Assembly: GCA_963576565.1 (NCBI GenBank)
Contig: OY755047.1
Coordinates: forward strand, 24,807,171-24,871,170
Origin: Aspidapion aeneum
Lineage: Eukaryota; Arthropoda; Insecta; Coleoptera; Brentidae
Length of the DNA: 64,000 bases
Reading direction: 5' to 3'
Part shown: piece after piece, positions 10,563-22,229 of the stretch
Layout: each line of letters begins with the position of its first letter
Numbering within the stretch: the stretch's first letter is position 1
Program-made: the position numbers and the translations under genes
Notes under the pieces: model-generated
Database searches by the model: none
Told to the model about the DNA's origin: nothing
What the model saw: the letters and a program-made list of their open reading frames with translations, nothing else

Positions 10563-12400
10563 AAAGGAATAGATAAAACCTTGTTAATTTTTACAGCAAC
10601 AATCTTGGCGCGACTCGCTCCAGTCCTCTCTCTAGAACTTGCGATTGATGCGTACGCTCTAAAACTGCTTGACTTGAGTCTACATGTAAATGCAGCTAAT
10701 TCCTTTACAAAACGCCGCGTTTTTTTAATACGGCGCGTTTTGCCGTCAAAAACTCTTTGCATAAAAGAGGTCTTAGTTAATTTCTCAGTTTTGTTGTTAA
10801 TGTTAATACTGGGACTTTCCATCCAATAAACAACCAAGTAGGTACCTAGCCAGGAATCGAACCCGTACCCCGGTGTGTGAAGCAAATATTGACGAGTTGA
10901 TCCTGATTGAATGGAAAGTCCCAGTATAAATTTCTTAGTGTAATCGAGAGTGGAATAGTATTTTTTGTGGGTGTTGTTATATAAATGGACCCCGTTAATG
11001 TCTTATTTATTCTTCAGTGGCGTCTCGTCCAAAGACGCAGGTGAAGCGCTGGTTCACCTCTTTTTTCCAGACTAAATATAATAATCTAAGAATAAGACAG
11101 GACAAAAAATAGCGTTCCCCGCCGCGGATTCTGTACTGTCGAATTCTATAGCGACATGTAATCCTCTCTTTCAATATTTGTAATTCTACAGTGCATAGAA
11201 TGCGGGCCCAGTGTACAGACAAGCATTGTTAGAGCGATTTTTGTTTTTTGTTTGCATGTGTCTACTCGATATGCCGTGGGGTAAAGCCGTCCATTGGTTG
11301 TCATGCCAACGTCGCATGCTTTGGCAGAGCAACGAATCAGGTGCTAAACCTGCGTACATTATCGAAATAGTATCCGGTAATTGGCATATTGTTTACATTA
11401 GGTTCTGATTAGGTTTTTATTTTGATTATTTTGCACAATGTTTCCTGTGTATACCATTTCACTGCAAATTGCCAACCGTTTTCAATCTATAGCGACGATC
11501 AAATATGGAACCACACAGATGAATAAAAACATTATTTGAGGATAGAAGTATCTTCGAAGAAGCTTACAGTCTATTTCATAATTTTTGAGATATTTTTTTG
11601 ACACTCAGTGCTGGTTAACATAAGCCAACAAAAAAAAATTGTCGCATAAATAATGAAATTAACTTTATAAGCTGTGGTGCTTAATGGTGACCATTCCATC
11701 AACTATGCACTAGTGTTTTGGTTAAGCGCAGTTTTTCGTGTCTCAAACGTATTAAAACCTACCTGCGAAGTACCATGTAGAGGAGAGAGTGACAAATTTA
11801 TCAAAAATTTCTGACGAAAAAGAATTATTAAATTAATTAATGGATTTATATACATTTTACAATGACATTATAAATAAATTCCCAAATTTAAAGGGTAGAC
11901 GAATTTGCTTCACTTACAAGCACCAAATTTAAATTAAATTGCAATTGCATAATCGTGAATCTACTACCTACCTCATCCCGCTGATTTTACTGAAATTAGT
12001 TCAGTTCTTTATAGAATAGGTATTTACATTATTAGCATATTATTATGTTTTTATTTTTTATATTTATATATAAAAAAATGGGGGCTCGCCGCCACTGCTA
12101 TTCTCTACAACTCTATTTAGACGTTGGACAGTGATGATGATAAGATGTGACGTTCTATTATAAGGGCGACCCAAAGAATAAAGCATGGGATTAATTTTTT
12201 GGGGCGACCTAACTGACAAGTTTGCCTCCCTAAAGGACTGAAGATTTGAGAGAAAAAATAGGTACAAAAAAATTGTGTGTGCTTAAGACCACACGGCAGA
12301 AGTGTAAACTTCAAAAAAGGCAAAATTAATAATACTGGCCCATAACATATTCTGTAAAAGTATACTGGCCTTTATCTGCATCATCCTATCGCTCGCTGAA
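10563..12400. other. Unassigned region, mostly without recognised features
   Basis: It holds an inverted pair with a tRNA-like B box (listed separately) and a GC-rich inverted motif near 10710-10735 (AAAACGCCGCG and CGGCGCGTTTT). The frames at 10512-10829, 11007-11222, 11211-11408 and 12064-12323 show no domain or family motif and are treated as chance. The rest is AT-rich. Confidence 0.4.
10806..10927 (-). repeat. Small inverted-repeat unit with tRNA-type B box
   Basis: ATACTGGGACTTTCCA (10806-10821) and its exact reverse complement (10912-10927) enclose 90 bp. On the minus strand 10863-10853 reads GGTTCGATTCC, a perfect match to the RNA polymerase III B-box consensus and to a tRNA T-arm, within CGGGTTCGATTCCTGGC. 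No A box, anticodon arm or full cloverleaf is visible, so this is a tRNA- or SINE-derived fragment, not a tRNA gene. Confidence 0.55.
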
Positions 12401-13578
12401 TTAGTCCATTTAAAATCAAGGTAAAAGGTCCTGAAATTGCGAAACGGATGAGACCACTTGTCCCCTACGTATTTTGGGCCGCTGATCACGAAAATGAGGG
12501 TTAAAGCTACCGCCAGTGGTTGGAACACCATTAAAAATGCAAAAAACACCCCTAAATAGGGGTGTTTGTCGAATATTTTCGTTATTTTGCAAATTTAGTC
12601 ATCCTATATGTTTTTGGGGGCGGTGATTACGAAAATTAGGGTGAAAACTTGCATTACAGGGTGGAACCACCCCTAAAATTGGGGAAAAACACCCCGAAAT
12701 AGGGGTGTTTTTCGACTAAAAGTGTTTTTTTGCCAATTAAGACATCTTATATGTTTTTTGGGGCGCTGAAAATGATGGTTACAACTTGCCCCAATGCTCG
12801 AACCACCCGCAAAACACCCCTAACAAGGGGTGTTTTTCGACTAAAAGTGTTTTTTTGCCAATTAAGACATCCCTTGTTAGGGGTGTTTTGTGCGATTTTG
12901 GGGGTGGTTCGAGCATTGAGGCAAGTTGTAACCATCATTTTCGTAATCAGCGCGCCAAAAAACATATAAGATGTCTTAATTGGCAAAAAAACAGTTTTAG
13001 TCGAAAAATACCCCTTGTTAGGGGTGTTTTGTGCGATTTTGGGGGTGGTTCGAGCATTGGGGCAAGTTGTAACCATGATTTTCGTAATCAGCGCCCCAAA
13101 AGACATATAAAATGTCTTAATTGGCAAAAAAACAATTTTAGTCGAAAACACCCCTTGTTAGGGGTGTTTTGTGCGATTTTGGGGGTGGTTCGAGCATTGG
13201 GGCAAGTTGTAACCATCATTTTCGTAATCAGCGCCCCAAAAAACATATTAGATGTCTTAATTGGCAAAAAAACACTTTTAGTCGAAAAACACCCCCATTT
13301 CGGGGTGTTTTTGCCCAATTTTAGGGGTGGTTCCACCCTGTAATGCAAGTTTTCACCCTCAATTTCGTAATCACCGCCCCCAAAAATTTGCAAAATAACG
13401 AAAATATTCGAAAAACACCCCTATTTAGGGGTGTTTTTTGCATTTTAAGGGTGTTCCAACCGCTGGCGGCAGCTTTAACCCTCATTTTCGTGATCAGGGG
13501 CCCAAAATACGTAGGGGACAAGTGGTCTCATCTGTTTCGCAATTTCAGGACCTTTTACCTTGATTTTAAATGGACTAA
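12401..13578. mobile_element. Fold-back element with ~140-bp subrepeats
   Basis: The ends TTAGTCCATTTAAAATCAAG and the reverse complement at 13559-13578 begin an inverted repeat that continues across both arms. The arms consist of repeated blocks, each pairing a short palindrome (CACCCC...GGGGTG) with a conserved CCAATTAAGACAT or ATGTCTTAATTGG block. The 140-bp spacing is exact between 12871, 13011 and 13151, with a further, more diverged unit from about 13290. The axis lies near 12850-12870. Such structure fits Foldback-type or other long-inverted-repeat elements. Reading frames here arise from the repeat. Confidence 0.8.
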
Positions 13579-13827
13579 ATGTTTCTCACAGTTAGTCGAC
13601 TCGAGCCGATTTCACCCGAATGAGCGTTACATAGCCGAGCCTCACGGCTCAGTTGAATTCACTACCACAAAAACTGCTAAACGCGCCTAAAAAGTTTACA
13701 CTTCAAAAAGTATTGTATTTGTTCATATTATTGTGATTAAGTAGCTTTTCACCAGGCCCTGATTTACGGGAGGGGAAAAAGGAGAAATTTTCCCCCCAAA
13801 TCTCAAACTATATTAAGTTTTAAAAAT
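13579..13827. other. Unassigned spacer
   Basis: It contains CAGGCCCTGATTTACGGGAG at 13754, which looks like a hAT-type end, but no partner end or duplication was found. Confidence 0.35.
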
Positions 13828-14290
13828 CAAACAAGTTTCGTGGCTAATCGGGTAAAAAGGAGTTTTTGTTTCTCTCATATTTTTCCCTGGGTAGCTTGAA
13901 AGCTTAACCTCCAATCCAAGATCTAATGGACACCTAATAATTGGTGACAGTTAACTGTTTCGTCCTGGTTGGTCAATGTGACACTCTTGCCAAGTTAATT
14001 AGACGGTTTTGTCTCTAATCCTATGTAAATAGTGAGAAAACTTTCGCAAAAAGCGCCATCTATCGAGATACGAGAGAAACCAGAACAAGAGCAGGCGAAA
14101 ATAAACTGCTATACATATCGATCAATAAAAAGATCGTTTACAAATAAAAAGAAACAAACTAATCCGTGACCTTCGACAGCGGCAATCAGCGGAATTTTTA
14201 AGTTTTTTTTTAACCCCCTGTGAGGTTAAGCTTTCAAGCTACCCACGGAAAAATTTGAGAGAAAAAAAACGGGTACTAAATTTCGCGTTT
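13828..14290. mobile_element. MITE with long imperfect inverted ends
   Basis: The left arm has GTAAAAAGGAGTTTTTGTTT then GGGTAGCTTGAAAGCTTAAC. The right arm at 14220-14290 is its inverted, diverged copy (GTTAAGCTTTCAAGCTACCC). A solo arm recurs at 46703-46770. No coding sequence; outer borders uncertain. Confidence 0.6.
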
Positions 14291-14353
14291 GTATTAAGTT
14301 TTTATACAGATAATACACCTCCTGGTCACTATGCAAAACGGGTAGGAAACAAT

Positions 14354-14480
14354 ACGCCGCGGGGAAAATTCACCGCGGGGAAAATTCGCCGCGGGGAAAT
14401 TTTACCGCCGACCGATTTGCTGCGGGAACAATTCGCCGCAGGCAGATTTGCCGCGGGGACAATTTGTTATGGGAAATTTT
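14354..14480. repeat. ~16-bp GC-rich minisatellite
   Basis: About eight degenerate tandem copies of a CGCCGCGGGGAAAATT-like unit. The strong GC content contrasts with the surrounding AT-rich DNA. Confidence 0.85.
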
Positions 14481-15264
14481 GTATAATTTTTATTTTAATC
14501 TAACGTATTATTTTTCCTTTAATTACAACTTCCCTGTCTTCATGTTGGGAGATCAAAATCTGTGTTAAACCTAACCGTGATCAATTGATCGCAAACATAA
14601 CCTAACCGGTGTCTAGACCACCAATATTTTGCAAAAAAGAACACAAAAAAATGGGTTTTCAAAAAAAAAATTTTTTTTAATAAGTAGTTTTTTTTACAAA
14701 AATTATTTTTTTAAAAGGAGTTTTTTTAAAAACAGAAAATTATGTTGTAAAAATATTTTTTCAAAAATATGTATAAAGCATTAAAATAAAAATTAGCAAA
14801 ATTCGCGGCGAATGGTCCCATTCCTATGCAAATCAGTTTTATCACAGAATATATAGGTTATTACCAAGTTTTATGCAATATGTATTATGATATTCCCCTC
14901 CCCCCCTAAATAAAGTTCCCAGCCGCCCCTACTTCACAATCTCTCAAAGCCATGAGCTACCACTGCTTTATTTTATATCATTTATTGGAAGGGGTCATAA
15001 AGTTTTATTAAAAGCAATTAAATTAATATCGTCAGTTTTTATTATATTGTAGAGAAAGTATTATACGTATCTATAGCTACTATCTTTTCTATTGCAGCAA
15101 AATGCGAGCAAATTGAATTTGGTGTTTGTAAAATGTGTCACTTTTGGCTCCTTTCCTTGCTATTTAATAGAAGAAAGCATTTACAATCTTGACGTAAGAA
15201 GCAAATTGTATTTTCTTTACGAAAATGTCGCTGTATTTTTTGTGTTTCTTAACTAACAACAGGA
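14481..15264. other. AT-rich spacer
   Basis: Homopolymer-rich DNA (14640-14770); no gene, repeat unit or RNA recognised. Confidence 0.4.
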
Positions 15265-15770
15265 ATTTTTAATTTACTTTTTATATGACTGACTTGTAAA
15301 AGGGGGTTTTGCGCACGGAGAACACGATCTGAAAATGGCATTTTGCGCACGCTGTGTGCAAAACGTTTTGCACACGCTTATGTCATTTTTGCGCACGCCT
15401 ATGTCATTTCTGCATACGGGTCTCCCGTCATTGTGATTTTTGTTGTTGTCACCCATCAATATAAGTTGGCTTAGTTCCGTAGCAACCGTCACTGCTCGTA
15501 TGTTTTGTTGATTAGATACGTCAAAAAATTGTTGACTTTTTAAAGTTTTGTTGTAAAAATGTCGGAAAATAAAAACAAGTTAAATTAAAATTTGATTTTT
15601 CTTTCTTTATTAGCAGTCGTATAAAAAATATTGTAAAAAACTCGTTTGAAAACCTCTTTGCACACTCCCTCGACTTGTAGACCTCGCCTTTGGCTCGGTC
15701 TACCAAACTGTCTCGATCGTGTGCAAAGAGTCGTTTTCAAACCTTGTTGTTTATATAACTATTAATAGAT
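15265..15770 (+). mobile_element. Dispersed repeat M, copy 1
   Basis: A ~500-bp unit found again, inverted, at 40390-40855. One end holds GTAAAAGGGGGTTTTGCGCA; the other is a sub-element with inverted ends GTTTTCAAAC...TTTGCACAC and GTGTGCAAAGAG (about 15640-15745). The motif CAGTCGTATAAAAAAT occurs inside and near the end, suggesting internal duplication. Frames on the minus strand have counterparts in the other copy but show no known domain. Confidence 0.65.
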
Positions 15771-16116
15771 CTTTGTTTTTCCATCTATTTCTCTGCTGTC
15801 AAATCCCAAAGAAGTTAACTAATTACTTTTTGACATAAGCCAGCCAGCGTTTCATGAATAAAACCAAAAGTAGCATGAAATACGCGATGATGAGGTCTCG
15901 TTGATGATGATGTTGAAAAAGTTAAATTATAGTAATTTGGGTATGCATTTACCACAACTCACCCTACCTTTTACGTTTTGATCTTTATATTTTTATAATG
16001 TATTCCATCCCGTCCGTACGCTACTGATTACGTTACACAAAATGTATCCTGTTATAATAGAAAATTGAATGTGATCGGCATCGCTTAATAGAAAGTAATT
16101 TCCAAAGGGGTACAAG
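15771..16116. other. Spacer
   Basis: No recognised feature. Confidence 0.35.
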
Positions 16117-16375
16117 CAGTGGTAGTTCTGGGGGCTCGGACGCCCCGGAACTTGTGTGACTTATTGTGACATAAAACCTATTTTTTAGTTTTAGTTAAAA
16201 AATTGCCATTTGTTAGATACCTGGTTGTACACTTTTTAATTTTTTTCACAAAAATTATCGCTTGCAGCGTATTTTATCTGGAAATTTAAACAAATGTCTT
16301 TTTGGGTGGACTTTGGCCCTCCTTACCCCCAACCTAAGCCCTTCTCCCCCAAAAAGAATTCTGAATCCGCCACTG
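16117..16375. mobile_element. Short hAT-type MITE with perfect 8-bp duplication
   Basis: Starts CAGTGGTAGTTCTGGGG and ends GAATCCGCCACTG. GGTACAAG is duplicated exactly at 16109-16116 and 16376-16383. The 8-bp duplication and CAGTGG...CCACTG ends are diagnostic of hAT. It has no coding capacity; an autonomous relative would be needed for movement. Confidence 0.92.
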
Positions 16376-16655
16376 GGTACAAGGAAGTGACTTCTGAACT
16401 TCTTTTTATCATCGAAGCTCCTGAATTTGTGTTAAATCAAGTGCCTTAACTTTAAATTCCTTTTCACAATTTTCAATTTCCAAAAGGACGTGTCCACAAG
16501 GAAACATGTTCTGGACATTTTATCCTGATTATACAGTTTATCACAGGGATGTATCTGCATGCCAGAATTTTGGACAGAAGTTGCATCAATCTACCAAACG
16601 TCGCGTTATGACCTTCTTTTAAATCTAACTAATAATAACATATGTAGGTTGTTGC

Positions 16656-17156
16656 CAAGGTCTGTAGAGGATAGGTTACCTGGTAACTTTCTGACCAATC
16701 AGAGCCAGTTGTTGAAGCGGAAAATGACGTCACCGGGAGTGCCCATTTAAATAAAAAGCATTTAATATAGTAGGAAATTTTCAAGTTTCTTCTGTTCCTT
16801 TAATGATTTAAAGGTAAAATATGTCTTGTTATTTTTCCTAAAGTGTCTCTAATAAGAATATTCATAAAATGCATCAACTAACTCAAATATAAAACTCACC
16901 CGATACCAAATATCCCAAAGGCAAAAGGTCTTGGGAAGCTTTTAGCCCGTTAAAATAACTACAAGTAGAAAGTATGAGTAAATTAGAACAATTATTTAGG
17001 GCTTTTAAATAAATAGAGTCCGAAAAAAACACCACAAATGTAAAATGTGTAAACAATGGGCTCTAATCAAATAGTGGCACTCCAAATGACGCGCTGTCAC
17101 CTCTCACGCCGCTTCGACCATTGAGTTACCAGGCAACCTATCCTCTACAGACCTTG
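16656..17156. mobile_element. Cut-and-paste element with 9-bp target duplication
   Basis: Inverted ends CAAGGTCTGTAGAGGATAGG (about 33 bp in all, one mismatch) flank 500 bp. GGTTGTTGC is repeated exactly on both sides (16647-16655 and 17157-17165). A 9-bp duplication points to MULE (Mutator-like) elements. A hAT with 8 bp plus one chance match is the alternative, since CAAGG ends also suit hAT. No transposase is present. Confidence 0.85.
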
Positions 17157-17374
17157 GGTTGTTGCGTCATGTCCCAGTTTTCCATTTGAGCAATAAACTT
17201 CAAAAGAAAATCGGCAACATGACAGAACCGATTTATGTATAGCAGTTGCAGTGGAAACAAAAAGTTTATAATTGTTTAGGAAAGTTTTATGTTTGCGGTA
17301 ACAACAAAACACAAATCTTAACAAAAATAGGTTTGCGGGCAGTTCCTCAAAAGGGGGACAGGGTAGCTCGTAGT

Positions 17375-17680
17375 CACATCGGTGTTTCGTCCTTATTGGG
17401 ATACATCAATTCGAGCGTAGCCAAATGGAAAGGAGATGAAATGAGTAGTTATATCTGAAAAGGAGTAATGAAATTCGGGCATGTACTAAAGAAGATCAAC
17501 TGTCAAGTTGAAGCATTAGACACAATCGCCCAAGCGCGACACCGGTGTTTCGTTATTGGGATACATCAATTCGAGAGTAACCATATGGGATGGAGATGAA
17601 ATGAGTTGTAATACCTGAAAAGTAGTCATGATATACGGAAATTTACTATAGAAGATCAAATATCAAGTTAAAGCTTCAAC
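17375..17680. repeat. Two direct copies of a ~170-bp unit
   Basis: The block ATTGGGATACATCAATTCGA followed by GGAGATGAAATGAGT and AGAAGATCAA occurs at about 17395-17515 and again at 17555-17675 with substitutions. Frames through the first copy have no recognisable domain. Confidence 0.7.
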
Positions 17681-17936
17681 ATAAAGTTACTCAATAACCC
17701 AAATAACAGGAATCATGAGTAGGGGAAAATAAGGAAGTTTCTGCTGAAAATGACAATTTAAAGTATCGACAAATACCACAATTATGAATTTTTATAAAAC
17801 TTCAAAATTTACATATTATTAAGTAAAATACGATGTTATTTTAGTACGAACTTATCTAGCTGACCAATGAGTCTCTGCTCGGTCTCAATATTTTTTAGGT
17901 TCTAAAACCTATGCTGTTTGTTTCCGACTATTATTC

Positions 17937-18418
17937 ATCATGATCATATGGTAAAAAGGTTTTCCTCAGCCGATACTCAAAATCTTTCCAGTCTTTGAAG
18001 GTATCCCATCTCTCTCTATACCAGTCCTGGGCATCACCAGTCAAAAAATCATCCATAGCTCCAAGCAACTGTTCTCTGGACATGTTTCTAGACCTACACT
18101 TGGCCTTTAGATTATCTATAAAGGAGCTTAAACTGATATGACCATCGTATTTTGGGATGGGATGGGCATCTCGGGTTGAGCCTGATGTCTCTGTGTTGAC
18201 GTATATGATTGAGACCAATCGGGTTGTCTCCTTGAGAGTTCGGGGTCAAAATGACCTTCGGCGATCCCTCTTGGCCAAGATATGTAGGGCGGTGCCTGAT
18301 GAGGCATCTCCGGTCTACCACGACTCCGTTCCGTAGGCAGGGTCTCAATAATTGGTCCATCATACCGTGAGGAAGTAGCCTCCCGAAAGGTAGATTGCTT
18401 TAAGTGATTCCAAAACAT
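17937..18418 (-). pseudogene. Retrotransposon gag remnant
   Basis: Minus-strand frame 18218-17931 contains PIPKYDGHISLSSFIDNL, then GDAQDWYRERWDTFKDW and FEYRLRKTFLP, the order of conserved positions in the Retrotrans_gag domain of Ty3/gypsy-type elements. Upstream, 18418-18128 runs in another frame as a proline- and arginine-rich stretch that resembles a gag N-terminal spacer. The frame change and the lack of nucleocapsid, protease and polymerase downstream mark it as a broken fragment. No LTR was recognised. It is a mobile-element relic, not a host gene. Confidence 0.65.
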
Positions 18419-19109
18419 ACTTTACTGCAACTTTTTCAGGTGTCTTCATTTCGTTCTCAGACTCGCCTTCCAGACTTACCTCTGGGAGCAAGAATTAAAA
18501 ACTTCTTGGTTTTTACCATTTTACAAAGCAAAACATGAAATAGTACTATATTTATCACAAAAAACGAAGTAATACTAAGTAATTCTCGGTAATTCCCCTA
18601 AATCTTACCTCTTTTCTGTTTTCATACGATCGAGACTAGTTACTCTTTATTTCCACTACTGGGAGGTTCACACAAGCGTTCACACCAGCGCGAGTCTACT
18701 GTATTTTATTTTTTTTTAATTAAAGCAAAAAAATGGTGGGTTTGGACTGCTTATAAATTATATCTGTATTAAATTGATCATATAAATGTTTCAATTTAAA
18801 AATGTTTCTTGTCACTGCTTCGAGATAATTCGATCAAAAAAGAAAAATATGGGTGTGGTAGATTAAAACAAAATAAATGTGGTAAGTTAAAACACTCCAT
18901 GATCTGTTTTTCATGGTGTTAAAGGCTTATGAAAACTCAATCGTAAACCAGTAGAAAATGAACTAAATTTACTACCACCATCCAATAAGAAAGGCACCAA
19001 GAAAAAAAACAATTTTTTCTGTAAATTTTCTATAGATTAGTGCACTATTTACTAGTTTATACATTTTTTAAATCTATAGAGTTTTCAAAATTTAATTTGA
19101 TAAAAGTTG
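18419..19109. other. Spacer upstream of the gag remnant
   Basis: No LTR, gene or repeat recognised. Confidence 0.35.

Positions 19110-19176
<67 letters not shown>
19110..19176. repeat. (TA)n microsatellite
   Basis: Uninterrupted TA dinucleotide run of about 65 bp. Confidence 0.97.
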
Positions 19177-20375
19177 CATATAATTTTAAAATTTAAAAGC
19201 AACAAACATGAATAAAGCTTTGGGAACAATAGTCAGTAGAAAACTGGCGGTTGCTATGACATTTTGCCAGTGTAAAACACTTTAGTGAAATAGTCATTCA
19301 AAATAATTTCAGTATTCCGTTGTGGCATCAAACACTAAAAACGGAAAAATCTCGAAAACGACTTACTTTAGCGCATGTTAGCAATAGTACCTTTTCGGCT
19401 TAAAAAGATTCAGGAAAATATTTTCTTAACAAAAAAGTTTAAAGTTACCGAACACTGAGAAAAAATTTATAGTCATTTTAAACTAAACAAAGAGCATTGT
19501 GAAGCGCCCTCTAACGGCCACAGTGAAAAGGTATCCATATTTAGGTTTCGCATCCCAAAAAACCCCCGAGTACCAATTTTTAAAGTAATGCGTTGAGAAA
19601 TGTACATAAATTTTAAGACAATCGATTTTTAATTTTTAAATTTACCACCATGTATCGGAGGAGGAGGTAACGGAGCAATTTTAATTTTGGTTTTTATAAC
19701 CCTGTCACTGTTTTGAAGGATATGAAGGGTTTTTGTGACTTAGTTGAAGGAACATCGTCACAAAAGTCTGGTAACACTGCTCATAGTGAAGTAAACTCAA
19801 TTGCTTCACAATGATTGTTCTTAAGTGCAGTTGCTGGGGATCCCATGCATTCTACCCATTTTGTCGGCTTTTTCGTTTTCAGGAAAAAAGGGGGTAAAAT
19901 GCATATACATCCCCTTGCATCGGAGGATATAAAGGTCATATATTATTTCAACTTCCTGTTTAGAACTTGCGACATTTCACCAGGTTTTACCGAAAGGAGT
20001 TTACGTATTTTGAGCCGCATGTGTTGCAAGGTTTTATACCGAACTTCAGAGTTTTTGGCAAAACAACACATGGTTTTCGTATTTTAGTCCTTTATGGTAA
20101 ATCGCGTTATTAATGCACAGAAAACCCACTCTAATCTTTATATCCTTTAAGATTTAAAAATGCTAAGTTTGTGATAAATTGTTATAAATATAAAAAAGAA
20201 AAAAAATGACGTATCGTGCACAGAAAAATATGTTTTGATGTAAACAGGTTAAGATGTGTAGAGGTTAAAATGTGGGATTAAGGATTTAAAGATTTTATAG
20301 TTCTAATCATTTTTCAAAAGAGGGATGAAAAGGGTAAAAATATTATTATTATTGAACTTGTTTCAACTTGCAAAC

Positions 20376-20500
20376 AGGTCATTCCTTGTTGTTCAACAAA
20401 ACTTATACAAAGGTCATACCTTGTAAACAGGTCATGGTTTTAAAAACAGGTCATAACTTGTAAGAACGTCATGACTAGTTAACAGGTAATAAGCTGGTGT
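20376..20500. repeat. Degenerate ~20-bp tandem repeat
   Basis: AACAGGTCAT followed by a CTTGT-like block recurs five or six times with variable spacing. Confidence 0.65.
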
Positions 20501-21076
20501 GACATGTCATTAATATGTGATTAGGAAACATTTATTACCTATAGGCCAGTGGAGTTACTATGTTTTACGGCAAAACAAAAGAAAATTATTAACAGGACTT
20601 GGAGCATTGGAAATTGTAGAGCGGCGAAAAAAAACGAAGTTAAAAAAAATAAATACGTGAGTAGGGGCGTTGCGGGCTAACTTTGGGGGGGGGGGTAAAA
20701 AGGGGCAGGGATGCGATGCGATTTTTCGTGAAAGTTGACGGCTGAGAAAAAAGTGACATACAGAAAATTCATAGTCTTATTGTTTTAGTTTGACATTTCG
20801 TTCTCTGGTTTAGAAATGCCAAGTGTTTGTTAATCGCTATTTTTGTTTATTTATGTTGTTATCCGTTTTTTCAATTAAATTTTGGATAAAATCTACCCGT
20901 CCAAAAAATTTTTAGGGTATTAAAACATTACTTTTTCCATTATAGTAAGAAAAATTCAAGATTTTCTTTTTTTTCCAACACAACCACAACAAAAACAGCA
21001 ACTGACAGACTCGAAATCGAAGTGAGTTTGATTTTCCTCACTGCCATAACTTTGAGCAGGGCTATCAAAATGGACG

Positions 21077-21647
21077 GGCCACGATCCTCCACTTTGTTGA
21101 CGTCACATCCGGGGCTGATTTTTTTTTGATGGTCACGTTACGACACAGCTGATTGTCTTTAAAATATTGAAGTTGGAATGACGGTTCATGGATATTTGAT
21201 TTTTTTTTTAAATAAAGCCGTTTTTGAGATTGTTTTTACTTTATTCTGGCAAAATAATTTTTTTTAAATGTATAGTAAGCCCTAATTTTTCATAGCCGCT
21301 TCATTAGCTCACACAAAAATTAAGTTTAAAGCAGAAGCGAATGTAACAATCACATATGACAAAGTCAAATACATGTCAAATATAACAGTTGGCATGTGGT
21401 ACATGGCGGGTAATTTGAATTCAAAATAAGGAATGCTAAAACTTGAAGATTTTAACCTTTTAATCATGTTGCTTCCTTACAAACCTTTGGTGGAATATCG
21501 GGATGGTGTCTGAGAATATTTCACTGAAATTTTGCGGAAATCTGTAGTGGCATTTTGAAAATATCATAAAAAAACGTCTGACCTCCCATAAGACCCAATG
21601 TAAAATTCAGCCCCGGGAGAACAGCTGATTTTTTCAGGGTCGTGGCC
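21077..21647. mobile_element. Dispersed element D, copy 1
   Basis: Ends GGCCACGATCC and GGTCGTGGCC are inverted relatives. Much of the body recurs in the same orientation at 50667-51113 (CTCCACTTTGTT(G/A)ACGTCACA, ATATCGGGATGGTGTCTGAG). No duplication was fixed and no coding sequence is present. Confidence 0.6.
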
Positions 21648-21775
21648 TCTATTTTTGTGTTAGCCTTGCTTTGAGATGCTTTGTGCCAGTGTTGCCAGAC
21701 TTTTTTGACGAGTCTCCTTCAACTAAGTGAAAAAATAACCCATCATACCCTTCAAAACAGTAATGGGTGGATGGT

Positions 21776-22229
21776 CAACAGCGCAAAACATTTTGCCAAA
21801 ATACATTATTTAATAAACACATGTTTTTAATAACAATGGTAGAAAATACCAAACAAATAAAATATTTTTAACTTGTATCATCAATTGTGAAAACCAAAAT
21901 TAAAATATTTAAATTTACCTACATAAGCTAGGTTTGGTAAAATTATTGGAATATTTGCAAAATATATAAGTTTGCCTCAAAGTCCTTTTAAAATCGAATA
22001 AAAACCTTAAATCCTTCAATAGTTAAAACCCTATTGAAGAAAATCCTTTAAATCTGGCAACGCTGCATTGGGCGTCCATTTTTTTTGTTTAAAGACATCA
22101 TTACTGACAGTCTATAGCACAGTGTATACAACGCTGTGTCTATAGTACATTCATTTAAAACACAGAAACCGTGAATCACTGAAATATTATTTCACTGAAT
22201 ATTTGTAAAAAGGACCGAACGTAGGCATT
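21776..22229. other. Spacer
   Basis: It contains CTGGCAACGCTGCATTGG at 22057, similar to the CTGG(C/T)AACACTG word of pair K. No gene recognised. Confidence 0.35.

Larger units (their letters stand above)
19675..21775. repeat. Inverted pair K (19690-19790 and 21685-21775)
   Basis: CACTGTTTTGAAGG then ACTTAGTTGAAGGA and AAAGTCTGG(T/C)AACACTG at the left are matched in inverted order at the right. This may be one 2.1-kb element or two separate copies. Element D1 (21077-21647) and a ~20-bp minisatellite lie between the arms. Small plus-strand frames such as 19815-20087 show no domain. Confidence 0.5.

Noticed and set aside
10853..10863. tRNA gene
   Set aside because: Only a T-arm/B-box match; no A box, anticodon arm or acceptor pairing.
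12747..13393. Overlapping frames of 101-185 residues on both strands
   Set aside because: They arise from the 140-bp palindromic modules, repeat the same peptide and have no known fold.
13754..14925. Possible hAT from CAGGCCCTGATTTACGG to the C-rich block near 14900
   Set aside because: No 8-bp duplication or convincing inverted end could be found.
16559..16750. 63-residue plus-strand frame
   Set aside because: Runs from flanking DNA into the terminal repeat of the 16656-17156 element; no motif.
17937..18418. Host or viral gag-derived gene
   Set aside because: Frame is broken, no LTRs, no envelope or polymerase nearby; retrotransposon debris explains it.
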